From positions 3,023,001 to 3,087,000 of the forward strand of contig NZ_LT634361.1 in the NCBI RefSeq assembly GCF_900119795.1: a DNA stretch of 64,000 nt, given 5' to 3'. The position numbers were made by a program, and so were the translations under genes. The stretch comes from Tenacibaculum maritimum NCIMB 2154. GTDB lineage: Bacteria; Bacteroidota; Bacteroidia; Flavobacteriales; Flavobacteriaceae. Below, one piece after another: positions 26,873 to 35,702 of this stretch (its first letter is position 1; each line of letters starts with the position of its first letter). The notes under the pieces were generated by a model. The model was not told where the DNA came from, did no database searches, and worked only from the letters and a program-made list of their open reading frames with translations.

Positions 26873-27922
26873 ATGATTAAAAGAACACGCGCTGAACTTA
26901 ATAAATGTATTATTCATAAAGTTGCTAATAAATACAATAGTGGACAAAATACGTTATCAGAAAATTTAGTTCGTTTTGATGAAGAAAGCTACGAACTACT
27001 AATGCCTTTCTTGTTAAAACCTTTTGCTAATGTAACACAGAGTTACCGTTTTAATCATCATGCTGACGTTCGATTAAATGAAATAAATAATTATACTTCT
27101 GAAATTTTTGAAGACGAAGCGTCATTTATAGAGCATTCTAAAAATATTGTCAATCATTTATATGAACAATCAAACTCCGCTCAAATAAAAAAAGGGGATG
27201 TGCTGGTTGCTTATTTCGAAGGACTTGAGTATAAAGATGTACTTACAGAGGCCGTTGGTATTTTTAAAATTGAAAGTAAAGTAGATTTTTTTCAAACCTA
27301 TTTGGAAGATGATAGCTTTGATGTGGTTGTTCAAAAAGGAATCAGTACCAAAAAACTAGACAAAGGCTGTCTTATCTTAAACTCTTCTGACACTGAAGGG
27401 CCTGTTATTTTAAGCGTTGATAATAATAATTACGATGCGCAATATTGGATTAAAAATTTCTTAAATGTAAAGTATGCAGATGATCGAAATTTACACACGC
27501 AACATTATTTAGAAATGTGTAAAGATTTTTCCGAAAACATCATACAACCAGAATTCGGAAAGCAAGAGCAAAGTAATTTTTTAGCCAATACCGTTGATTA
27601 TTTTAAAGAACATGAAAGTGTAGATTATCATGATTTTAAACAGGAAGTTTTTCAAGAAGATAAACATAAAGATTTATTTGAAGATTATAAAAAACACTTT
27701 GAAAAATTAAATGATGTATTAATACGAAATAATTTTGATGTATCTGATGCTGTTTTAAAGAAAGAAAAAAGTAAATTTAAAACAGAAATTAAATTAGACA
27801 CCAATATCCAAATTAAAATAGATATTGACGCACCTGATGCTTCTTCTGAATATCTTGAAAAAGGATATGATGAGGATAAAAAAATGAAATTTTACAAGGT
27901 CTATTTTAACGATGAAAAATAA
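26873..27922 (+). CDS. Nucleoid-associated protein, NdpA/YejK family
   Basis: The 349-residue protein resembles the 37-kDa nucleoid-associated family (PF04245). Supporting segments are the early INKY-like LNKCIIHKVANKYNSG, the central GDVLVAYFEG and AVGIFKIESK pair and the YWIKNFLNVK region. Family members bind the nucleoid; their precise task is not known. It is a single gene followed by a strong bidirectional terminator shared with the convergent phnA gene. Confidence 0.8.
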   Translation: MIKRTRAELNKCIIHKVANKYNSGQNTLSENLVRFDEESYELLMPFLLKPFANVTQSYRFNHHADVRLNEINNYTSEIFEDEASFIEHSKNIVNHLYEQSNSAQIKKGDVLVAYFEGLEYKDVLTEAVGIFKIESKVDFFQTYLEDDSFDVVVQKGISTKKLDKGCLILNSSDTEGPVILSVDNNNYDAQYWIKNFLNVKYADDRNLHTQHYLEMCKDFSENIIQPEFGKQEQSNFLANTVDYFKEHESVDYHDFKQEVFQEDKHKDLFEDYKKHFEKLNDVLIRNNFDVSDAVLKKEKSKFKTEIKLDTNIQIKIDIDAPDASSEYLEKGYDEDKKMKFYKVYFNDEK

Positions 27923-27924
27923 GT

Positions 27925-27960
27925 AAAAAAGGTTCCGTAGTTAATTACGGAACCTTTTTT
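27925..27960. terminator. Bidirectional terminator
   Basis: A 15-bp perfect stem (27925-27939 with 27946-27960) with A/T runs on both sides lies between two convergent genes. Confidence 0.9.
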
Positions 27961-27967
27961 ATTAAAT

Positions 27968-28558
27968 TTATTCCTTTTCTGCCATTTTCTTTACATAATC
28001 CGTAACAATCACAATTTGCGTAGCACCTACCTTTCCTTCAATATATTTTGCATTCTCACGATCTAAAGATATTCTACGAACTGCGGTTCCTTGCTTTGCC
28101 ACCATACTAGAACCTTTTACCTTTAAATCTTTAATTAGCACAACCGAATCTCCTGCTTGCAAAATAGCTCCATTAGCATCTCTATGAATTACCTTCTCGC
28201 TTTCATCCAGCCCTTCTCCTGTAGCAGCTGCAAAACGCAAATCAGCATCTTCTAAATACAACATATCTAACAAGTCTTGTGGCCACCCTTCCTTTTTTAA
28301 TCGAGATAGCATCCTCCAAGCAATAATCTTTACGGCTCTAAATTCACTCCACATACTATCATTTAAACACCTCCAATGATTTGCATCTGTTTTATCTGCA
28401 TCATTAATTTGCGCCACGCATACCTCACAAGCTAATAAACTGCCATCTACCCCTCCTGTCGAAATTGGAGGAACTTCATATATATTCAAATTCGTAGTAG
28501 CAGCACATAATTCACACTTTTTACCGCTTCTATCTTGCAATTCTTCTAGTAAACTCAT
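27968..28558 (-). CDS. phnA: PhnA-like zinc-ribbon protein
   Basis: The 196-residue protein carries two CxxC-type pairs (CELC near residue 15 and CEVC near 44) forming a zinc ribbon. The C-terminal PhnA barrel has NGAILQAGDSVVLIKDLKVKG and later KYIEGKVGATQIVIVTDYVKK. Despite the name, PhnA itself is not shown to act in phosphonate use in most bacteria; no phn genes surround it here. Cytoplasmic location is expected. The middle part (HWRCLNDSMWSEF) is typical of the longer Bacteroidota form. Confidence 0.85.
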   Translation of the reverse strand: MSLLEELQDRSGKKCELCAATTNLNIYEVPPISTGGVDGSLLACEVCVAQINDADKTDANHWRCLNDSMWSEFRAVKIIAWRMLSRLKKEGWPQDLLDMLYLEDADLRFAAATGEGLDESEKVIHRDANGAILQAGDSVVLIKDLKVKGSSMVAKQGTAVRRISLDRENAKYIEGKVGATQIVIVTDYVKKMAEKE

Positions 28559-28855
28559 TTCTTAAAATTTAAGTCTTACAAAAATACCATTTTAAATTGA
28601 CCTACTTATTCCTATAAAATTATTTTGTAAAGAAAACAACAGCTTAATTAATACCAACGGTCATTTGTAAATTTCACGATATAAAATAAGTCTTCCTATT
28701 TTTTACACTGGTTGTAAAAAACAAATACAGCCTTTTGCAAGCTCAAACGGAAAGCTTCCAAGTTTCTTTTTACAATGTTAATTTTAAATAAGTTACGAAC
28801 ACAAGAAAAATCTTATGCTCTTAAAAAAGTAAGAGATAGCCTTATAAAGTTACAC

Positions 28856-29386
28856 CTATTCTTGCATGTATAAATCTATCAATCCTTCGGGAGTTTCTAC
28901 TTCAATAATACGACGATCTCTATCAACTTTCTTAATAAAGTTATCTATCATTGGTATAAAAATTTCATGATTCCCCTTTTCTATTTCAAATAAAGGTTGT
29001 GCTGCTTTATCATTAATATGAACTATTGTTCCTACCTCTCCGTAAGCAACATCTATAATAGTAAAACCAATAACTTCATGGTAATAAAATTTATTTCCTG
29101 TTAACTTTGGCAATAAAGACATCGGTAAATACACTCCTGCTTTCAATATCGCTTCTGCGTCTTCTTCTGTAGAAACATCATCAAACTTAACACGTAATAA
29201 AGTTCCTTTACTCAAAGAACTCTTTGTAATAAAAAATGGAATCAGATTATTGCCTAAATCGACAAAAACTGATTCCATATTTCTATAGAGTTCAGGCTCG
29301 TCAGTATCTAACTTGATAACGACTTCCCCTTTAAAACTGTGTTTTTTAACGATGTTGCCTAAATAAAAACAATCTTCTTTACGCAT
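28856..29386 (-). CDS. rimM: Ribosome maturation factor RimM
   Basis: The 176-residue protein has the two RimM parts. An N-terminal beta barrel opens with CFYLGNIVKKHSFKGEVVIK, and a C-terminal PRC-barrel starts near residue 95 (KFYYHEVIGFTI) and includes GTIVHINDKAAQPLFEI. RimM binds S19 and helps mature the 3' domain of 16S rRNA in the 30S subunit. It follows rpsP by 14 bases, the classic ribosomal pairing, so the two are one transcript. Confidence 0.95.
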   Translation of the reverse strand: MRKEDCFYLGNIVKKHSFKGEVVIKLDTDEPELYRNMESVFVDLGNNLIPFFITKSSLSKGTLLRVKFDDVSTEEDAEAILKAGVYLPMSLLPKLTGNKFYYHEVIGFTIIDVAYGEVGTIVHINDKAAQPLFEIEKGNHEIFIPMIDNFIKKVDRDRRIIEVETPEGLIDLYMQE

Positions 29387-29400
29387 AATCGTTATATTTT

Positions 29401-29916
29401 TTACTCCTCGCTTTTAGCTGCTGCTTCAGGAGCTTCCTCTGTAGTAGCTTCGCTTTCTTCTTCTACAGCAGGAACAGCCGCTGCAATTCTAGCTTCATTA
29501 ACTGCTTTTTCAGCTTCTAATGCTTTTGCTTTAGCTGCTTCTTTGGCTTTAGCTAAATCAGCTTCTTTAGTTGATACCTTACCTTCTTTTTCTTCTAACC
29601 AAGCTTCAAATTTAGCTGCTGCTTGCTCTTCAGTTAAAGCGCCTTTTCTTACTCCTCCAGCTAAGTGGTTTTTCAATAAAGCTCCTTTGTAAGATAATAA
29701 TGCTCTTGCCGTATCAGTAGGCTGAGCTCCGTTTTGCAACCATTTCACAGCACTATCCACATCTAACTCAATAGTTGCAGGATTAGTGTTTGGGTTATAA
29801 GTTCCAATCTTTTCTAAAAAACGACCGTCTCTTTTAGCTCTTGAATCAGCAGCTACTACCCAATAAAATGGTTTTCCTTTTTTACCGTGTCTTTGTAATC
29901 TAATTTTTACAGGCAT
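29401..29916 (-). CDS. rpsP: 30S ribosomal protein S16 with extended acidic tail
   Basis: Residues 1-80 are a standard S16 (KIRLQRHGKKGKPFYWVVAA, then RFLEKIGTYNPN). The protein is 171 residues long instead of about 80-90, because of a C-terminal tail rich in Ala, Glu and Lys that looks helical. Such tails are common in Flavobacteriia S16 and are probably not in the ribosomal core. S16 binds 16S rRNA early in 30S assembly. It heads the rpsP-rimM transcript. Confidence 0.95.
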   Translation of the reverse strand: MPVKIRLQRHGKKGKPFYWVVAADSRAKRDGRFLEKIGTYNPNTNPATIELDVDSAVKWLQNGAQPTDTARALLSYKGALLKNHLAGGVRKGALTEEQAAAKFEAWLEEKEGKVSTKEADLAKAKEAAKAKALEAEKAVNEARIAAAVPAVEEESEATTEEAPEAAAKSEE

Positions 29917-29964
29917 AATTCTTAATTTTTAAGGTTCGCGACCTTGATTATTAATATAAGGCTG

Positions 29965-29972
29965 CAAATGTA
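29965..29972 (-). promoter_or_regulatory. -7 box (TACATTTG) upstream of rpsP
   Basis: The minus strand reads TACATTTG about 50 bases before the rpsP start, matching the Bacteroidota sigma-A -7 consensus TAnnTTTG. I see no clear matching -33 TTG at normal spacing, so support is partial. Confidence 0.45.
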
Positions 29973-30012
29973 TTAAAAAATTCCTTATCACACAGGAATA
30001 ATGCACACAAAA

Positions 30013-30037
30013 AAAGAGCTTGATAATCAAGCTCTTT
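30013..30037 (-). terminator. Terminator of the cold-shock gene
   Basis: A stem AAAGAGCTTG / CAAGCTCTTT is followed on the minus strand by a run of seven T. It lies 25 bases after the stop of the cold-shock gene. Confidence 0.85.
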
Positions 30038-30061
30038 CTTAAAATTAAATGATGTTGTATA

Positions 30062-30253
30062 TTAAATTACTCTAACGTCTACAGCGTTTAATCCTTTTCT
30101 TCCTTCTTTTAAGTCAAATTCAACAGTATCACCTTCTCTAACCTCATCGATTAGTCCTGATACGTGCACAAAGTATTCTGTGTTTGATCCTGACTCAGTA
30201 ACGAATCCAAAACCTTTAGATTCATTAAAGAACTTTATTGTTCCTTGTTTCAT
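30062..30253 (-). CDS. Cold-shock domain protein
   Basis: This 63-residue single cold-shock domain (OB-fold) binds single-stranded RNA or DNA. RNP1 is seen as KGFGFV and RNP2 as YFVHVS. I start at the Met of MKQGTIKFF (30253), because the frame-extended form adds nine hydrophobic residues unlike the family and would begin only about 5 bases after the -7 promoter box. Length is slightly below the usual 66-70. A TACATTTG -7 box lies about 25 bases upstream and a terminator directly downstream, so the gene is an independent unit. Confidence 0.93.
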   Translation of the reverse strand: MKQGTIKFFNESKGFGFVTESGSNTEYFVHVSGLIDEVREGDTVEFDLKEGRKGLNAVDVRVI

Positions 30254-30277
30254 TGTAAAAAATATTATATTAAAACA

Positions 30278-30285
30278 CAAATGTA
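30278..30285 (-). promoter_or_regulatory. -7 box (TACATTTG) of the cold-shock gene
   Basis: Minus-strand TACATTTG lies about 25 bases upstream of the chosen ATG. It fits TAnnTTTG, so the transcript would have a short leader. No obvious -33 element is seen. Confidence 0.45.
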
Positions 30286-30452
30286 GCTTATATATTCGAG
30301 TTACCTCCTCTAAAAAAAATATATTTTACACCTAGTTTTATTTTTATTTCAAGAAGCGCTAAAGCCGTTAATATCTTTTCACCAGACATCCACCTTATTT
30401 TTGTAATTTTACCTCCAATTTTTGACACTTTTTTTCACGAAAACTGCTTATT

Positions 30453-33400
30453 ATGTATTTGATTTTTGACACGGAAACAACTGGTTTACCAAAAAGTTGG
30501 AATGCTCCTATTACTGATACAGACAACTGGCCTAGATGTATTCAAATAGCATGGCAATTGCATGATGAATTAGGAAATTTAATTGAGCATAATGATTTTT
30601 TAATTCGCCCAGATGGATTTAATATTCCTTTTGATGCAGAACGTATTCATGGTATTTCTACAAATCTAGCAGAAGAACAGGGTATTTCTTTAACAGAAGG
30701 GCTAGAATTATTCAACGCGGTTTTAAAAAAAGCGAAATTTATTGTAGGGCAAAATGTAGGCTTTGATGTAAACATTATGGGCTGTGAATTTCATCGTTTA
30801 GGAGTTTCTAATAACTTAACGGAACTACCTGTATTGGATACTTGTACGGAACATACCGCTCAAATGTGTCAAATACCTGGAGGACGTGGAGGAAAATTTA
30901 AGCTTCCTACACTTACGGAATTACATCATCATCTTTTTGGCGTAGGGTTTGGAGAGGCACATAATGCCACAGCAGATGTTGAAGCTACTACAAGGTGTTT
31001 CCTTGAACTTATTCGTTTAAGACAATATACAGAAGAAGCACTAGATGTTCCTTCTGATTATTTCGAGAAATACACTGAAGCAAACCCCATGCCTATTAAG
31101 GTTATTGGTTTAAAGCACCTGAATTTAAAAAAGGAGAGTGAAAAAATTCGCCAAAGGATAACTCAAGAAAAAGGTGGAGAAACTACTATTAATACTTCTG
31201 AAGGACTTGCTAAACTAAAAGATGTTCAGTTTGCCCACCTGCACAACCATACACAATATTCAGTATTACAATCTACCATACAAATAGGAAACATTGTAAA
31301 AGCAGCTGCCAAAGATCATATGTCCGCTGTTGCTATGACAGATACTGGAAATATGATGGCTGCCTTCCATTTCGTACAAGAAGTATTGAGTCATAATAAA
31401 GCTGCAGAAGCTGCCAATAAAGAAGCTATTGAAAAAGGAGAAACTCCTAATGCTCAAATTTTAAAACCTATTATTGGTTGCGAACTAAATGTTTGTCAAA
31501 ATCATACTGATAAAAGTCAAAAAGATAATGGATATCAAATTGTTTTATTAGCTAAAAATAAAAATGGATACCACAACTTAGCAAAAATGTCTTCTATTGC
31601 GTTTGTTGATGGATTTTATTACATCCCTAGAATTGATAAAGAAATTATAAAAAAATATAAAGAAGATATTATTGTTTTAACAGGAAATTTATACGGAGAA
31701 ATTCCTAGTAAAATATTAAATGTAGGAGAAACGCAAGCAGAAGAAGCACTTCTTTGGTGGAAACAAGAATTTGGCGATGATCTGTATATTGAATTAATGC
31801 GTCATGATCAAGAAGATGAAAGGGTCGTAAATGAAACGCTCTTAAAGTTTGCAACAAAACACAAGATAAAAACCGTTGCTACAAACAATACCTTTTATCT
31901 TGAAAAAGAAGATGCTAATGCGCATGATATTTTACTTTGCGTTAAAGATGGTGAAAAACAAGCAACTCCAAAAGGAAGAGGAAGGGGATACCGATACGGA
32001 CTTCCTAATGATGAGTATTATTTCAAATCTTCAGAAGAAATGAAAACACTCTTTGCCGACCTTCCTGAAGCAATCATCAATATTCAAGAAATTGTAGATA
32101 AAATAGCACCTTTCACATTAGCTCGCGACGTACTATTGCCTGCTTTTGATATCCCACAAGAATTTAGAGATGAAAAAGATAATGAAGATGGCGGTAAGCG
32201 GGGAGAGAACAACTTCTTACGCCATCTAACTTATGAAGGTGCTAAAAAACGCTATGGAGAAATTACGGAAAGTATTAGAGAACGTTTGGACTTTGAACTT
32301 GAAGTAATTGAAAAAACAGGATATCCGGGATATTTCTTAATTGTAGAAGATTTTATTCGCGAAGCACGAAATATGGATGTTTCTGTGGGACCAGGAAGGG
32401 GATCTGCTGCTGGTAGTGTAGTAGCATACTGCTTATGGATTACGAATATTGATCCTATTAAATATGATCTTCTTTTTGAGCGCTTCCTAAACCCTGAACG
32501 TGTATCCATGCCCGATATTGATATTGATTTTGATGATGAAGGACGTGGACGTGTTATGGATTATGTAATTAAAAAGTATGGAGCCAATCAGGTAGCACAA
32601 ATTATTACTTATGGTACTATGGCTGCTAAATCTTCTATTAGAGATACTGCGCGTGTATTAGACCTTCCTCTTTTTGAGGCTGATCGAATTGCTAAATTAA
32701 TTCCTGGGATGAAATTAAAAAAGATTTTTTCTCTGGATGAAAGCGGCCTAAAAGAAAAGCTTCGTTCTGAAGAAATTGAGCTCGTTAATGAACTTAAACG
32801 CCTATCTAGCGGAGCTGACTTAACAGCAGAAACAATTAATAAAGCTAGAATATTAGAAGGGTCTGTTAGAAACACAGGAATTCATGCTTGTGGGGTTATT
32901 ATTACTCCTGATGATATTACTAAATTCGTACCTGTTTCTCTTGCCAAAGACTCTGATATGTATGTTACTCAGTTTGACAATTCTGTTGTAGAAAGCGCTG
33001 GGTTATTAAAAATGGATTTCTTAGGATTAAAAACATTAACCCTAATTAAAGATACCGTTAAAATTGTCAAAGCAAGACATAATATTGATTTAGACCCTGA
33101 GAATTTCCCTATTGATGATCTTAAAACGTATGAGTTGTTCCAGAGAGGAGAAACCGTTGGTATATTTCAATATGAATCTCCAGGAATGCAAAAATATATG
33201 CGAGAACTAAAACCTACTGTTTTCGCTGATTTAATCGCCATGAATGCTTTATATAGACCTGGTCCTTTAGAATACATTCCTTCATTTATTAGAAGAAAGC
33301 ATGGAGATGAAGAAATTGAGTATGACTTACCTGCTATGGAGGAATACTTAAAAGAAACCTATGGCATTACAGTATATCAAGAGCAAGTAATGCTTCTGTC

Positions 33401-34829
33401 TCAAAAACTAGCTGATTTTACTAAGGGAGAAGCCGATGTATTGCGTAAAGCTATGGGTAAAAAGCAAATTGCAGTCTTGGCTAAAATGAAACCTAAATTT
33501 GTAGATCAAGCAAGTGCTAATGGGCATGATCCTGAAAAATTAGAAAAAATATGGACAGACTGGGAAGCTTTTGCTTCATATGCCTTTAATAAGTCTCACT
33601 CTACTTGTTATGCTTGGATTGCTTATCAAACAGCCTATTTAAAGGCGCACTATCCTGCTGAATATATGGCTGCTGTTCTTTCTAATAATATGAATGACAT
33701 TAAATCTGTTTCGTTTTTTATGGAAGAATCAAAACGCATGGGACTCGATGTATTGGGCCCAGATGTGAATGAATCTTATTTAAAATTTTCAGTAAATGAC
33801 CAAGGAGCTGTTCGCTTTGGAATGGCAGCTATTAAAGGAGTAGGGTCTGGAGCTGTAAAGGCAATTATTGATGAACGACAAGAAAATGGCCCCTATAAAT
33901 CTATCTTTGATGTTGCAAAACGTATTGATCTACGAGCTGCTAATAAAAAAGCTTTCGAAGGACTCGTACTTGCCGGAGGGTTTGATTCGTTTACAAATAC
34001 ACATCGAGCACAATATTATGTAACTGATGAAAAAGGACAAACTTTCCTGGAAAAAGCAATTCGTTATGGTAACAAATTCCAAGAAAGTCAAAATTCATCA
34101 CAGGTTTCTTTATTTGGAGAAGCTTCTGAAATAGAATTGCCTGAACCTATAATTCCTGTTTGTGATACTTGGGGTACAATGGAACTACTTGGTAAAGAAA
34201 AGGAAGTAATTGGAATGTATATCTCTGCACATCCTTTAGATGATTTTAAAAATGAACTAAAATTTTGCAATGCTGTCATCTCCAATTTTAAAGATGATTT
34301 AAAAAAGTATGAAGGACTAAACCTCTCTTTTGCTGGTATTTTATCAGATGTACAACACCGCGTATCTAAAATGGGAAAAGGCTGGGCCATGTTTACTATA
34401 GAAGACTATAATGATAGCTACGAGTTTAGAGTGTTTGGAGAAGATTACTTAAAATTTAAGCACTATTTGGTTCCAAATTCTTTCTTATTTATAAAAACTA
34501 CCGTACAACCAGGGTGGGTTAATAAAGATGGGGTACGGGGAGAACCTCGATTAAAATTTACTGATTTTAAGTTATTACATGACATCATGGATGAAATGTG
34601 TAAAAAACTAACCCTAAAAATTCCACTGCACCAATTGAAAGAAAATTTTATCAAAGACTTGCAGCACTTAATTGTTTTAAACAGAGGAACTCAAAACTTG
34701 TATTTTACCATTTGGGATGCTGACGAAAAAATTGAATTGAACCTCCCCAGTAGAAATACTAAAGTTAAAATTTCAAATGAATTTTTAAAAGCCCTAGATG
34801 AGCAGTTTATTAATTATAAATTAAATTAA
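30453..34829 (+). CDS. dnaE: DNA polymerase III alpha subunit fused to a proofreading exonuclease
   Basis: The replicative polymerase here is 1458 residues, longer than the usual 1160, because a DnaQ-like 3'-5' exonuclease occupies about residues 1-200. Its motifs look intact: FDTETTG (ExoI), GQNVGFDVN (ExoII) and HNATADVEAT (ExoIII, DEDDh type). A PHP domain follows from about residue 258 (HLHNHTQYS). In it the metal-binding TDHGN signature reads TDTGN, so this site is probably impaired. The polymerase catalytic aspartates are in PDIDIDFDDEG (near 686). A helix-hairpin-helix (IKGVGSGAV, near 1127) and an OB domain (near 1290) complete it. Proofreading is thus built into the same chain. The gene stands alone and a hairpin terminator follows. 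Confidence 0.95.
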   Translation: MYLIFDTETTGLPKSWNAPITDTDNWPRCIQIAWQLHDELGNLIEHNDFLIRPDGFNIPFDAERIHGISTNLAEEQGISLTEGLELFNAVLKKAKFIVGQNVGFDVNIMGCEFHRLGVSNNLTELPVLDTCTEHTAQMCQIPGGRGGKFKLPTLTELHHHLFGVGFGEAHNATADVEATTRCFLELIRLRQYTEEALDVPSDYFEKYTEANPMPIKVIGLKHLNLKKESEKIRQRITQEKGGETTINTSEGLAKLKDVQFAHLHNHTQYSVLQSTIQIGNIVKAAAKDHMSAVAMTDTGNMMAAFHFVQEVLSHNKAAEAANKEAIEKGETPNAQILKPIIGCELNVCQNHTDKSQKDNGYQIVLLAKNKNGYHNLAKMSSIAFVDGFYYIPRIDKEIIKKYKEDIIVLTGNLYGEIPSKILNVGETQAEEALLWWKQEFGDDLYIELMRHDQEDERVVNETLLKFATKHKIKTVATNNTFYLEKEDANAHDILLCVKDGEKQATPKGRGRGYRYGLPNDEYYFKSSEEMKTLFADLPEAIINIQEIVDKIAPFTLARDVLLPAFDIPQEFRDEKDNEDGGKRGENNFLRHLTYEGAKKRYGEITESIRERLDFELEVIEKTGYPGYFLIVEDFIREARNMDVSVGPGRGSAAGSVVAYCLWITNIDPIKYDLLFERFLNPERVSMPDIDIDFDDEGRGRVMDYVIKKYGANQVAQIITYGTMAAKSSIRDTARVLDLPLFEADRIAKLIPGMKLKKIFSLDESGLKEKLRSEEIELVNELKRLSSGADLTAETINKARILEGSVRNTGIHACGVIITPDDITKFVPVSLAKDSDMYVTQFDNSVVESAGLLKMDFLGLKTLTLIKDTVKIVKARHNIDLDPENFPIDDLKTYELFQRGETVGIFQYESPGMQKYMRELKPTVFADLIAMNALYRPGPLEYIPSFIRRKHGDEEIEYDLPAMEEYLKETYGITVYQEQVMLLSQKLADFTKGEADVLRKAMGKKQIAVLAKMKPKFVDQASANGHDPEKLEKIWTDWEAFASYAFNKSHSTCYAWIAYQTAYLKAHYPAEYMAAVLSNNMNDIKSVSFFMEESKRMGLDVLGPDVNESYLKFSVNDQGAVRFGMAAIKGVGSGAVKAIIDERQENGPYKSIFDVAKRIDLRAANKKAFEGLVLAGGFDSFTNTHRAQYYVTDEKGQTFLEKAIRYGNKFQESQNSSQVSLFGEASEIELPEPIIPVCDTWGTMELLGKEKEVIGMYISAHPLDDFKNELKFCNAVISNFKDDLKKYEGLNLSFAGILSDVQHRVSKMGKGWAMFTIEDYNDSYEFRVFGEDYLKFKHYLVPNSFLFIKTTVQPGWVNKDGVRGEPRLKFTDFKLLHDIMDEMCKKLTLKIPLHQLKENFIKDLQHLIVLNRGTQNLYFTIWDADEKIELNLPSRNTKVKISNEFLKALDEQFINYKLN

Positions 34830-34899
34830 CTTTTAACAATGAACCTATAAAGAAAAGTAAGTGGCGTCTAAATTGCTTTTATTTGCTTAAAAAAATACC

Positions 34900-34935
34900 A
34901 AAAGCCTTAAGAAAACTTATTTTCCTAAGGCTTTT
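34900..34935 (+). terminator. Terminator after dnaE
   Basis: A 10-bp stem (34900-34909 with 34926-34935) has a 16-base loop and a partial T tail, about 70 bases after the dnaE stop. Confidence 0.6.
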
Positions 34936-35085
34936 CTCATACTATTTACTTATTTCAGAATACTTTGAAGTTAAAATTTCCCTTTTAAACTATCTATTTT
35001 CCCTCTTATTAAACATTTATCTTCCTAAACAACTACATAGTGCTTTATTTGTGTTCAAATTTATAACTTAATAAAATCAAGTATT

Positions 35086-35580
35086 ATGAAAAAAAAAATT
35101 TCTACAATCCGTTTTTTTATTGTAACCCTTCTAATTACATTAACAATTAGCTGCTCTTCATCTGATGAAGATATCAATAACAACACCCATGAAATGAACC
35201 ATGAACTTTTAGAAGGAAAAATAAGGCATATTGTATTATTTAAATTCAAAGAAAGCATTACCACTTCTGAGCGAAATGAAGTTATAAAAAGATTTACAGA
35301 TTTAAGAAATGCTACCAAGAATGGAAAGAAATACATCCATTCCATTGAATATGGAAATCAAAATAGTAAGGAAGGCGTTGATAAAGACTATGAAATTGCT
35401 TTTCTTGTGACTTTTAATTCTCTTGCAGATAGAGATTATTATGTAGGGAAGCCTTTTTTAACAGCTCCTGGTACCTTTGACCCTCAACATGACGCTTTTA
35501 AAAATTTCGTGGGACCATTTTTAGATCTTGAAAATGCCAATGGAGGTGTCTTAGTTTTTGACTATGTTTTAAAATATTAA
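35086..35580 (+). CDS. Lipoprotein with stress-response Dabb (A/B barrel) domain
   Basis: The 164-residue product has a lipoprotein signal peptide ending TISC, then a Ser/Asp/Asn-rich tether. The mature domain (about 50-160) is a Dabb-type dimeric alpha/beta barrel, seen in IRHIVLFKFKESITTSERNEV, the central IEYGNQNSKEG and the C-terminal FVGPFLDLENANGGVLVFDY. Dabb proteins are often induced by stress and can bind small hydrophobic ligands; the function here is not known. A lipid-anchored Dabb domain is a Bacteroidota feature. It is monocistronic. Confidence 0.85.
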   Translation: MKKKISTIRFFIVTLLITLTISCSSSDEDINNNTHEMNHELLEGKIRHIVLFKFKESITTSERNEVIKRFTDLRNATKNGKKYIHSIEYGNQNSKEGVDKDYEIAFLVTFNSLADRDYYVGKPFLTAPGTFDPQHDAFKNFVGPFLDLENANGGVLVFDYVLKY

Positions 35581-35662
35581 TCAGGTATAGCTATTCATTT
35601 TTAAGAACTCTAACAGTTAAGAATAATATATAGCGCTGATTTGCAATAACACTATTAAAAAC

Positions 35663-35684
35663 ACCCCCGAACAAGTTCGGGGGT
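35663..35684 (-). terminator. Terminator of the TonB receptor gene
   Basis: A GC-rich 10-bp stem (35663-35672 with 35675-35684) is followed by Ts on the minus strand, just after the receptor stop. Confidence 0.85.
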
Positions 35685-35702
35685 TTGTAAAAGTTCGGTT
35701 AG

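Noticed and set aside
28559..28855. Possible small RNA or IS remnant between rimM and phnA
   Set aside because: No stable conserved structure, inverted repeats or coding fragments could be recognised.
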